Assembly: GCA_024635855.1 (NCBI GenBank) | Contig: JAGXHZ010000146.1 | Coordinates: 1 to 6,196 of the forward strand | Direction of reading: 5' to 3' | DNA: 6,196 nucleotides | From: Sulfuricurvum sp. | Lineage (GTDB): Bacteria > Campylobacterota > Campylobacteria > Campylobacterales > Sulfurimonadaceae | Shown here: in pieces, positions 1 to 4,978 of the stretch | How positions within the stretch are numbered: position 1 is the first letter of the stretch | Layout of the letters: every line of letters begins with the position of its first letter | Notes under the pieces: model-generated | Seen by the model: the letters and a program-made list of their open reading frames with translations, nothing else | Database searches by the model: none | Told to the model about the DNA's origin: nothing | Translations under genes and position numbers: made by a program

Positions 1-379
1 CTTCATCGTAGTTTGATCCCGATAATATAACTTCGGCTCCGTAATAGCGAACGCCGTTGATTTTTGTAAGCGGGGTGGATTCCGGCATCACGATAAGGGC
101 ATTGATAGCAAAAATTTGTGCTGCCATGGCAACACCTTGTGCATGATTCCCTGCACTTGCAGTGATTACACCTAGAGAGCGCTCATGGTCACTAAGTGAT
201 GCTATTTTATTGTAAGCACCCCGTATTTTAAACGCGCCCGTTACTTGCAAATTCTCTTTTTTGAGGTAAATCTCACATCCGCTTTGTTCACTGAGGCGTG
301 GTGCATACGAAAATGGGGTGTCATCTACAATTTTGCTTATTCGCTCGTGTGCTGCTGTTATCGTTTTTAAATCGATCAA
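1..379 (-). CDS. ilvA: Threonine ammonia-lyase (threonine dehydratase), N-terminal part, cut by window edge
   Basis: A PLP enzyme that deaminates L-threonine to 2-oxobutanoate, the first step towards isoleucine, in the cytoplasm. The 126 visible codons give the family's N-terminal fold: ENLQVTGAFKIRGA (about 42-55) holds the PLP-binding lysine K51, SAGNHAQG (75-82) is the phosphate/substrate loop, and MPESTPLTK follows at 98-106. The frame is open to the window edge, so the C-terminus is missing. Without it one cannot see whether a regulatory ACT domain is present, so biosynthetic IlvA and catabolic TdcB cannot be fully separated; the gene setting favours IlvA. I chose TTG at 379-377 as start because AAAGGGA lies just upstream and the protein begins as family members do (MIDLKTITAAHERI); no nearby ATG is in frame. 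It starts 9 bases after the CoA-binding gene's stop, so the two are co-transcribed and perhaps translationally coupled. Confidence 0.93.
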   Translation of the reverse strand, partial: MIDLKTITAAHERISKIVDDTPFSYAPRLSEQSGCEIYLKKENLQVTGAFKIRGAYNKIASLSDHERSLGVITASAGNHAQGVAMAAQIFAINALIVMPESTPLTKINGVRYYGAEVILSGSNYDE

Positions 380-388
380 TGTTTCCCT

Positions 389-820
389 TTAAGCGTTAAT
401 AAGTCGATGTTCGACCATACTGCAATGATTTTGAACTACTTGCATACCAGCATTTTGTGCTTGAGCTGCGGCTTCGTTGTTGACAATCCCTTTTTGTGCC
501 CAAAAAACTTTTACATCACCTCGTACAATACATGCATCGGCAACAGCATTCAGGGCATCCGGCTTTCGAAAGATATTGACCATATCAACCGCAAATGGGA
601 TCTCTTCAAGAGAACGATAAACTTTTTCACCTAAAATTATCTCTCCTTTAGGATATACGGGAACAATGGTATAGCCTGCATTTTTGAGGTATTGCGCCAC
701 ACGATAACTGTCTTTGGTTGAATCTGGCGATAAACCCAGTACAGCGATTGTTTTTATCTGAGCAAAAATAGCTTTTATTTCTTCATTATTGGCATTAACG
801 GTCGGAAATTCACATTCCAT
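389..820 (-). CDS. YccU-type CoA-binding protein (Rossmann fold)
   Basis: A 143-residue single-domain protein of the CoA_binding_2 / YccU family: a Rossmann-like fold related to the CoA-binding domain of succinyl-CoA synthetase alpha. The family's physiological role is not well established. Visible landmarks are the first strand and nucleotide loop AVLGLSPDSTKDSYRVAQYL (26-45), IVPVYP (52-57), DMVNIFRKP (79-87), FWAQKGIVNNEAA (106-118) and the closing HCSMVEH (132-138), all in the usual order and at the usual family length. An in-frame TTG lies one codon earlier at 823-821, but GAGGAGA (832-826) sits only two or three bases from it and about six from the ATG at 820, so the ATG is preferred. 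There is no signal peptide or membrane segment. It lies between gltA, whose reaction releases CoA, and ilvA, which hints at a link to central carbon metabolism; that link is inference. Confidence 0.93.
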   Translation of the reverse strand: MECEFPTVNANNEEIKAIFAQIKTIAVLGLSPDSTKDSYRVAQYLKNAGYTIVPVYPKGEIILGEKVYRSLEEIPFAVDMVNIFRKPDALNAVADACIVRGDVKVFWAQKGIVNNEAAAQAQNAGMQVVQNHCSMVEHRLINA

Positions 821-852
821 CAAATTCTCCTCAAAAATTCTACATAAACTTT

Positions 853-858
853 ATTATA
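853..858 (-). promoter_or_regulatory. Candidate -10 box upstream of the CoA-binding gene
   Basis: On the minus strand a perfect TATAAT (858-853) lies in the 66-base gap between the gltA stop and the CoA-binding start. Transcription would begin near 846, giving a leader of about 25 bases that contains the GGAG ribosome binding site. No -35 resembling TTGACA is found at 16-18 bases, which is common in this phylum. It could be an internal promoter serving the CoA-binding gene and ilvA apart from gltA. No terminator hairpin is visible after gltA, so read-through is also likely. Confidence 0.4.
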
Positions 859-886
859 CCCAAAGAACTTCGAGTGTGGAGGAAAA

Positions 887-2155
887 TTATAACGTTTTAG
901 CCTCTTCACCGATATAACGCTGTCTTGGGCGTGCGATTTTCATTTCAGGATCATTTTTAAGTTCAATCCATTGTGTAATCCATCCAACACAACGACCGAT
1001 GACAAAAATAATGGTAAACATCGATTGGGGAATTTTTAATGCGGTTAAAATAAGCCCGGAATAAAAGTCGATATTCGGATACAGTTTTCGCTCTATAAAA
1101 TAAGGATCATTGAGGGCAATTCCTTCTATTTTTTGGGCAATTTTAAGAAGATTGCTGTCAATTCCCAAATCATCTTTGAGCTCATCAAGCAATTTTTTTA
1201 GAATTTTTGAGCGCGGATCAAAGTTTTTATAGACACGATGCCCAAAACCCATGAGCTTGAAATCATCGTGAGGATCTTTTACTCGTGCAATAAACCCATC
1301 AACGTTTTCAATACTTCCAATCATTTCCAGTTGTGCAATAACCGATTCATTCGCTCCGCCGTGTGCTCTTCCCCAGAGTGCATTTATCCCAGCTGAAAGT
1401 GCCGCATACGGGTGTGCCCCCGTCGAAGCTACTGCACGTACCGTCGAGGTAGAGGCATTTTGTTCATGATCGGCATGGAGGGTAAAAATCGTATCCAATG
1501 CCCGTATTTCCACATCGCGAATTTCGAGATTCTCTCCAGGATACGCACGCATCATGTAGAGAAAGTTTTCGGTAAAAGGACGTTCAATATCGGGATAGAT
1601 GTAGGGAATACCAAACATTCTCCTATGCGTAAAAGCAGCCAGTGTAGGAATTTTAGCGATGATCCGTCGAGCCATTACCTGCGCTTCTTCGTCACTAGAG
1701 ACATTTAGATGTTCAAAATAAAACGTGGAAAGTGCAGACACTGCCGATGACATCATTGCCATTGGATGCGCTTTATCGGGAAATGCATCGAAAAGCCGTT
1801 TCAATCCTTCGTGTACAAAAGAGCGTTTACGAAGTTCGATGTCAAACTCAGCACGCTCTTTTTCATTTGGAAGTTTGTTGGTCAGGAGAAGATACGCCAC
1901 ATCCAAATAACTTTTTTTCGTAGCTAAATCAGAAATATCGTATCCGCGATAACGCAATTCTCCTTTGTCTCCATCGATGTAGGTAATGGCGGAACTGCAA
2001 CTTGCGGTAGAGGTAAATCCAGGGTCGTAGGTAAACATCCCTGTCTCTTTATATAATGATCTCACATCGATAACGTCAGGTCCCATCGTGGGGTTCAAAA
2101 TCGGAAATTCATAACTTTTGCCGGTTCGATTATCGATAAGAGTAATACTGTTCAT
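887..2155 (-). CDS. gltA: Citrate synthase, type II (hexameric, Gram-negative form)
   Basis: Condenses acetyl-CoA with oxaloacetate to citrate and CoA, the entry step of the oxidative TCA cycle, in the cytoplasm. The 422 residues match the usual length (E. coli GltA is 427). The catalytic set is complete: H265 in WGRAHGGANE, H306 in GFGHRVYKNFDPR and D363 in NIDFYSGL, with substrate-binding H230 in HADHEQNAST, R315 and R388. The N-terminal beta-rich part (1-60) marks the type II form. Aligning by eye to E. coli, NADH-site residues Tyr145, Arg163 and Lys167 appear kept (Y146, R164, K168), while reactive Cys206 corresponds to G207. The ATG at 2155 follows AGGGG with seven bases between. It is first in a minus-strand series with the CoA-binding gene and ilvA and is transcribed divergently from the small basic protein. 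If the host fixes carbon by the reductive TCA cycle, as many relatives do, gltA would serve the opposite direction. Confidence 0.98.
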   Translation of the reverse strand: MNSITLIDNRTGKSYEFPILNPTMGPDVIDVRSLYKETGMFTYDPGFTSTASCSSAITYIDGDKGELRYRGYDISDLATKKSYLDVAYLLLTNKLPNEKERAEFDIELRKRSFVHEGLKRLFDAFPDKAHPMAMMSSAVSALSTFYFEHLNVSSDEEAQVMARRIIAKIPTLAAFTHRRMFGIPYIYPDIERPFTENFLYMMRAYPGENLEIRDVEIRALDTIFTLHADHEQNASTSTVRAVASTGAHPYAALSAGINALWGRAHGGANESVIAQLEMIGSIENVDGFIARVKDPHDDFKLMGFGHRVYKNFDPRSKILKKLLDELKDDLGIDSNLLKIAQKIEGIALNDPYFIERKLYPNIDFYSGLILTALKIPQSMFTIIFVIGRCVGWITQWIELKNDPEMKIARPRQRYIGEEAKTL

Positions 2156-2201
2156 GCCTTATCCCCTAGTATGATGAAAATAAATACCTATACTAATACC
2201 A

Positions 2202-2261
2202 TCAAGCTTTGCTATCGATAAAAAAATAATGGGTCTTTTTAAAACTAGGTTGAAATCCCAT
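2202..2261 (-). other. Possible 19-codon leader peptide ORF in the gltA leader
   Basis: On the minus strand an ATG at 2261 is preceded by AGAGGG at a six-base distance and opens a 19-residue frame, MGFQPSFKKTHYFFIDSKA, ending at TGA (2204-2202), 46 bases before the gltA start. It lies downstream of the predicted gltA promoter, so it would be transcribed, and its start codon is inside the 5' arm of an inverted repeat. That arrangement fits a leader peptide or upstream regulatory ORF. A frame this short can arise by chance in A/T-rich DNA, so this is a hypothesis. Confidence 0.22.
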
Positions 2262-2262
2262 T
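2220..2262 (-). terminator. Inverted repeat with T run in the gltA leader (possible attenuator)
   Basis: Read on the minus strand, AATGGG (2262-2257) and CCCATT (2233-2228) form a perfect six-base stem around a 23-base loop, followed by A and then seven T (2226-2220). Allowing one bulge, flanking A and T runs extend the stem by about four pairs. It resembles a weak intrinsic terminator, placed before gltA rather than after a gene, so if real it would act as an attenuator. The large loop and short G/C core make it marginal. On the plus strand the repeat is followed by TTTT, but no gene ends upstream of it. Confidence 0.3.
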
Positions 2263-2295
2263 TTTTACCCTCTAAAACTTAAACGTCGAATATTA

Positions 2296-2323
2296 AATAT
2301 AGCCGTGTTTAAATATTTTTCAA
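2296..2323 (-). promoter_or_regulatory. Probable sigma-70 promoter of gltA
   Basis: On the minus strand TTGAAA (2323-2318, five of six consensus bases) and TATATT (2301-2296, five of six) are 16 bases apart. This is the best paired -35/-10 match in the window. Transcription would start near 2289 and give gltA a leader of roughly 130 bases, long enough to hold the inverted repeat and short ORF noted there. A weaker pair, TTGATG and TATTTT, lies nearer the gene. Confidence 0.5.
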
Positions 2324-2329
2324 TACAAT
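2324..2329 (+). promoter_or_regulatory. Candidate -10 box of the small basic protein gene
   Basis: TACAAT (2324-2329) matches five of six consensus bases and is preceded by an A/T-rich stretch with T runs, as is usual for promoters of this phylum that lack a -35. Transcription would begin near 2336 and leave about 30 bases before the proposed start at 2367, enough for the AAAAGGA site. It overlaps the -35 of the gltA promoter on the other strand, so the two divergent promoters would compete. A rival pair is TTGAAA at 2250 with TAAAAC at 2273, 17 bases apart. Confidence 0.35.
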
Positions 2330-2353
2330 ACAGTAACTGAATTAGCCAACAAT

Positions 2354-2360
2354 AAAAGGA
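2354..2360 (+). promoter_or_regulatory. Ribosome binding site that fixes the unusual ATC start
   Basis: AAAAGGA lies six bases before the ATC at 2367. The 14 bases AACAATAAAAGGAT (2348-2361) recur exactly at 2764-2777, where they serve the ppiC ATG at 2782. Finding the same initiation context here, with no ATG, GTG or TTG in the frame near it, argues that translation starts at or close to 2367 rather than at the first ATG, 132 bases downstream. Confidence 0.55.
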
Positions 2361-2366
2361 TTTCCT

Positions 2367-2711
2367 ATCAAACCATTTGAAACGAAGAGAAAAACTACGC
2401 CAAAAAGAGATTATAAAAGTCCTCCTCCAACTTTTCAACGCAAAGCACCGCCGAAAAAAGAGAGTTTAGAGACCACTCAAAAAAATGAGATCAAAACAAT
2501 GTTTATGACGTGGTTCAAATCCAGCCGTGCATTAGAAGGTCATATCATGACCAAGCAAGATGTTATCAACGGTATTTTAAAAAAATTAGGACCAAAAGAA
2601 GATCGTCCTTTTCAACTCGCGATGGACGAACTAAAGAATGACGGTATAATCGAAATGAAAGAAGACGGAGTTACGTTGCTATTGACGGCAAAAGGTGCTA
2701 ATCTTCTTTAA
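2367..2711 (+). CDS. Small basic, proline-rich hypothetical protein with probable winged-helix domain; ATC start proposed
   Basis: I do not recognise a named family. The frame is open from a TAG at 2343 to TAA at 2709-2711 and contains no ATG, GTG or TTG before 2499. Starting at ATC 2367, six bases after AAAAGGA, gives 114 residues; starting at ATG 2499 gives only 70 and lacks a good ribosome binding site. Residues 2-31 are rich in Lys/Arg (11) and Pro (7), for example KPFETKRKTTPKRDY, like a nucleic-acid-binding tail. Residues about 47-114 look like one helical/winged-helix unit: TWFKSSRALEGHIMTKQDVI, then LAMDELKNDGIIEMKEDGVT with the helix-then-wing pattern, ending LTAKGANLL. No signal peptide, cysteine or membrane segment is seen. 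ppiC follows 70 bases downstream on the same strand. A DNA- or RNA-binding role is inference. The coding frame is well supported; the exact start is not. Confidence 0.7.
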   Translation: MKPFETKRKTTPKRDYKSPPPTFQRKAPPKKESLETTQKNEIKTMFMTWFKSSRALEGHIMTKQDVINGILKKLGPKEDRPFQLAMDELKNDGIIEMKEDGVTLLLTAKGANLL

Positions 2712-2741
2712 ATTAAGAAGTTAACCACAAATAATCCAAGT

Positions 2742-2747
2742 TACAAT
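2742..2747 (+). promoter_or_regulatory. Candidate -10 box of ppiC
   Basis: TACAAT (2742-2747), the same hexamer proposed for the preceding gene, lies 34 bases before the ppiC start. A poor -35, TTAACC (2721-2726), is 15 bases upstream. It would let ppiC be expressed on its own, but read-through from the upstream gene is equally possible because no convincing terminator separates them. Confidence 0.28.
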
Positions 2748-2781
2748 AAAGTAAAATTTCAAAAACAATAAAAGGATCATC

Positions 2782-3060
2782 ATGGCATGGGCAACTGCGC
2801 GACATATATTAGTCGAGACGGAACAAGAGTGCAATACATTGAAAGCAGAAATAGAAAACGGAACATCTTTCGAGACTGTTGCTCAAGGTCACTCCAAATG
2901 TCCCTCAAGCAGAGACGGTGGCTCTTTAGGTAAATTTGGTCCTGGTCAAATGGTTCCTGAGTTTGATAAAGCGGTATTTACAGGAGATGTCGGCGTTTTA
3001 TACGGTCCGATCAAAACACAATTCGGTTACCACTTACTCGAAGTTACTGCCAGAGGATAA
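2782..3060 (+). CDS. ppiC: Cytoplasmic parvulin-type peptidyl-prolyl cis-trans isomerase
   Basis: Catalyses cis-trans isomerisation of peptide bonds before proline and assists protein folding. At 92 residues it is a bare parvulin domain, practically the length of E. coli PpiC (93). Family residues are present in order: H8 in RHILV, C40 in HSKCPSSRDGG, the GGSLGKFGPGQMVPEFDKAVF block (46-66) with M57 and F61, and H84 in TQFGYHLLEV. There is no signal peptide or membrane anchor, so it is cytoplasmic, unlike SurA or PpiD. The ATG follows AAAAGGA with five bases between. It is the second plus-strand gene after the small basic protein and is followed by a stem-loop. Confidence 0.97.
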   Translation: MAWATARHILVETEQECNTLKAEIENGTSFETVAQGHSKCPSSRDGGSLGKFGPGQMVPEFDKAVFTGDVGVLYGPIKTQFGYHLLEVTARG

Positions 3061-3062
3061 CT

Positions 3063-3092
3063 AATGACTGTGAGGAAAAGTCATTTTCCTCA
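3063..3092 (+). terminator. Stem-loop after ppiC, possible terminator
   Basis: TGAGGAAAA (3071-3079), loop GTCA and TTTTCCTCA (3084-3092) form a perfect nine-base stem starting 11 bases after the ppiC stop. An overlapping alternative stem, AATGACT (3063-3069) with AGTCATT (3079-3085), cannot form at the same time. Neither is followed by a true T run (the strong stem is followed by TTCTCG), so classical intrinsic termination is uncertain; the hairpin may mark the 3' end or protect the transcript. It separates ppiC from the next promoter. Confidence 0.45.
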
Positions 3093-3131
3093 TTCTCGCT
3101 CGTCTATCAAGAGTTTCCCTAGCTCTTAGGT

Positions 3132-3137
3132 TATAAT
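3132..3137 (+). promoter_or_regulatory. Candidate -10 box of the DUF234 gene
   Basis: A perfect TATAAT (3132-3137) lies 29 bases before the ATG at 3167 and downstream of the ppiC stem-loop. Transcription would begin near 3144, leaving a short leader with GAAGG (3152-3156) as ribosome binding site. No good -35 is present. It probably starts the transcript that covers the DUF234 gene and the transglutaminase-like gene. Confidence 0.5.
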
Positions 3138-3166
3138 GTTAAAAATTAACCGAAGGCTTTTTTCCC

Positions 3167-4081
3167 ATGTCAAATCACCCAACTCTCCTCAAACAATTTA
3201 GATCCTTTTGTTTTCAAAATAACGCAACGGACATTGAAAAAGCGATAGAGTACTTCGCAGTTTTTGGCGGAATGGGCTGGAGTGTCGATATGTCAAAGTC
3301 TCTGGATGAACTGATTGAAGAAAAAGTGCTGGCAAACTACCGCTATATTCATGGGGACATTACTAAAATCACCCAAAGCAACAAATCCTACCACTCACTT
3401 CTCACGGCACTTGCAAGTGGGGACAGACGTGAGCATTCAGCATTTAAGCGTGCCAATCTGTCTCGAAAAGAGGGAGAAGAATCTGCCGCATTTTTGATTA
3501 AATTTGGAATACTGACTCGTGAGATTTCGCAGGATGAACCCGCCGATGAAAACGAAGAAGTCTCAGCACGTCTTGTATTTATCAGTCCATTTATCCGTTT
3601 TTGGTTTTCTGCGATCTCACCGTATTACAAGGGGATTAAAGAGGGTGACTACCTAGAAGCAAAAGAGCGTTGGGTGGAGATCAAACAGACATTTTTTGAT
3701 TCAATTTATGAGAAGCTCGTTATGGAACGTATCAAAGAGAGTTTCAAAGGAGATTGGATCGAAAAAATCGGTTCTTATTGGGATAAAAATGGTGAAATAG
3801 AAATTTTGGGACGAACAAAAGCCAGTAAGATTGTGGCAGGTTCCTGCAAATATTCGAAAGCCAAAGCCAACAAAAGTGAACTCACCAAACTTCAAGAGAA
3901 ATGTGCTCGTGCGAAACTTAATCCTGATATTTTTCTTATCTTCTCAAAAAACGGCTTTTCAAGCGAGTTTAAAAAGGAAAAAGGAGAAACCCTCCGTCTC
4001 TTTAGTCTTAAACATCTAAAAAGTCTGATCGAAGAGCTGAGTGAAAAAGATCTTCTTATCAATACAAACAAGAAATATTAA
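3167..4081 (+). CDS. Standalone DUF234-domain protein (winged helix plus degenerate restriction-nuclease-like domain)
   Basis: A 304-residue protein resembling the C-terminal half of archaeal/bacterial DEXX-box ATPases (DUF234, PF03008), but without the P-loop ATPase domain that usually comes first. Residues about 1-65 (LLKQF.. IEYFAVFGGMGW) form the family's helical lead-in. Residues 70-120 look like a winged helix (YHSLLTALASGDRREHSAF, then AAFLIKFGILTRE). ISPFIRFWFSAISPYYKGI (139-157) is the DUF234 entry motif, and the C-terminal domain carries IGSYWDKNGEIEILG (201-215) and VAGSCKYS (223-230). In relatives these last motifs read roughly W...EIDI and GECK, a PD-(D/E)XK-like nuclease core; here the acidic residue before Cys-Lys is serine (S226), so activity is doubtful. 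The molecular function is unknown. The ATG follows GAAGG at ten bases, rather long. The transglutaminase-like gene begins 34 bases after its stop, which suggests an operon. No signal peptide or membrane segment is seen. Confidence 0.8.
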   Translation: MSNHPTLLKQFRSFCFQNNATDIEKAIEYFAVFGGMGWSVDMSKSLDELIEEKVLANYRYIHGDITKITQSNKSYHSLLTALASGDRREHSAFKRANLSRKEGEESAAFLIKFGILTREISQDEPADENEEVSARLVFISPFIRFWFSAISPYYKGIKEGDYLEAKERWVEIKQTFFDSIYEKLVMERIKESFKGDWIEKIGSYWDKNGEIEILGRTKASKIVAGSCKYSKAKANKSELTKLQEKCARAKLNPDIFLIFSKNGFSSEFKKEKGETLRLFSLKHLKSLIEELSEKDLLINTNKKY

Positions 4082-4115
4082 TCACTCTACTACTCAATGC
4101 ACAAGGTGGTCTTCC

Positions 4116-4964
4116 ATGCAACGTTATAAAATTATTCATCGCACCTACTATAACTATTCTGCAAACGTAACACTGGGAGCCCACAACCTGCTCTTACGCC
4201 CTCGAGAAGACTATGAACTGCGTATCGAGTCTTTTTCTCTAAAGACGACACCTGAGTCTAGCGTTCTTTGGCATCGGGATGTGGAGGGAAATTCGGTTGC
4301 TATTGCCAGTTTTGATCTGCCGACAAATCAACTTTTGATTGAAAGTGAAGTAATAATCCAGCAATTCAATGAAGACCCTCTTGACTTTTTGGTGAGTGAT
4401 TACGCGATTGCTTATCCTTTTCGTTATCGAGAAGATGAACAAATTTTGCTTTCTCCTTATATGGAATTGCCCGAACAAGAAACCATCAATGCGGTAAATG
4501 AATGGATCAGAAATTTTTGGAAATCCGATGAAACAATTCAAACCTATACGCTCCTGCAACGAATTGCCGAATATATTTATCAAACACTGATCTACAAGGT
4601 GAGAGAAGAACCGGGAGTGCAAACTGCCACACAAACACTCACTTACGGTACAGGATCGTGTCGTGATTTTGCCTTACTGTTTATGGAAGCCGTGAGATGT
4701 TTGGGATTGGCTTCGCGATTTGTGAGCGGATACCTCTACGCGCCGCTCATGTCAGAAATAGGATCAACGCATGCATGGGCTGAAGTCTATTTGCCGGGTG
4801 CCGGATGGAAGGGATTTGATCCCACGATCGGAAAAATCGTAGGAAGTGATCACATAGCCGTAGCCGTTGCAAGGTTAGCCGAAGCCGTCCCTCCAATAGC
4901 CGGGTCATTCGTCGGTGTTGCGGATTCAACTATGGATGTAGGCGTGTGGGTCAGTCAGTGTTAA
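4116..4964 (+). CDS. Bacterial transglutaminase-like cysteine protein
   Basis: A 282-residue protein of the transglutaminase-like superfamily with the bacterial N-terminal beta domain. Residues 1-90 (MQRYKIIHRTYYNYSANVTLGAHNLLLRPRE..) match the Bact_transglu_N pattern. Residues 140-240 form the catalytic core with an intact triad: C182 in GTGSCRDFALLFMEAVR, H219 in STHAWAEVYLPG and D235 in GWKGFDPT. Such proteins are thought to be proteases, amidases or transglutaminases; the substrate is not predictable here. The frame extends upstream to an ATG at 4041 inside the DUF234 gene, but 4116 is chosen because AAGGTGG (4103-4109) lies six bases before it and family members begin just so, whereas the extra 25 residues look unlike them. 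No signal peptide is seen, so it is probably cytoplasmic. It follows the DUF234 gene by 34 bases and precedes the flavoprotein gene by 14, so the three are probably partly co-transcribed. The C-terminus ends in WVSQC, with no further domain. Confidence 0.92.
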   Translation: MQRYKIIHRTYYNYSANVTLGAHNLLLRPREDYELRIESFSLKTTPESSVLWHRDVEGNSVAIASFDLPTNQLLIESEVIIQQFNEDPLDFLVSDYAIAYPFRYREDEQILLSPYMELPEQETINAVNEWIRNFWKSDETIQTYTLLQRIAEYIYQTLIYKVREEPGVQTATQTLTYGTGSCRDFALLFMEAVRCLGLASRFVSGYLYAPLMSEIGSTHAWAEVYLPGAGWKGFDPTIGKIVGSDHIAVAVARLAEAVPPIAGSFVGVADSTMDVGVWVSQC

Positions 4965-4973
4965 TGCTATAAT
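4965..4973 (+). promoter_or_regulatory. Extended -10 promoter, possibly giving a leaderless flavoprotein mRNA
   Basis: TGCTATAAT (4965-4973) is a perfect TGn-TATAAT extended -10 element directly after the transglutaminase stop codon (4962-4964). Only five bases separate it from the ATG at 4979, so transcription would begin at or within a base or two of the start codon. No Shine-Dalgarno sequence is visible upstream of that ATG. No -35 is evident, which is tolerated by extended -10 promoters. Confidence 0.45.
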
Positions 4974-4978
4974 GACGC

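Noticed and set aside
407..634. Plus-strand open frames opposite the CoA-binding gene and gltA (also 1412-1708, 1725-1923)
   Set aside because: No ribosome binding sites, Cys/Arg/Ser-rich nonsense translations, and complete overlap with well-supported minus-strand genes.
821..823. TTG as the start of the CoA-binding protein
   Set aside because: It is only two or three bases from the GAGGAGA ribosome binding site; the ATG at 820 has proper spacing.
2703..2720. CTTCTT/AAGAAG inverted repeat at the end of the small basic protein gene, as a terminator
   Set aside because: A six-base A/T-rich stem with no T run after it (TTAACC follows); too weak to call, and it overlaps the stop codon.
4041..4115. 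Upstream ATG extending the transglutaminase-like protein by 25 residues
   Set aside because: It lies inside the DUF234 gene, and the extra residues do not resemble the family. ATG 4116 has a strong AAGGTGG site at the right distance.
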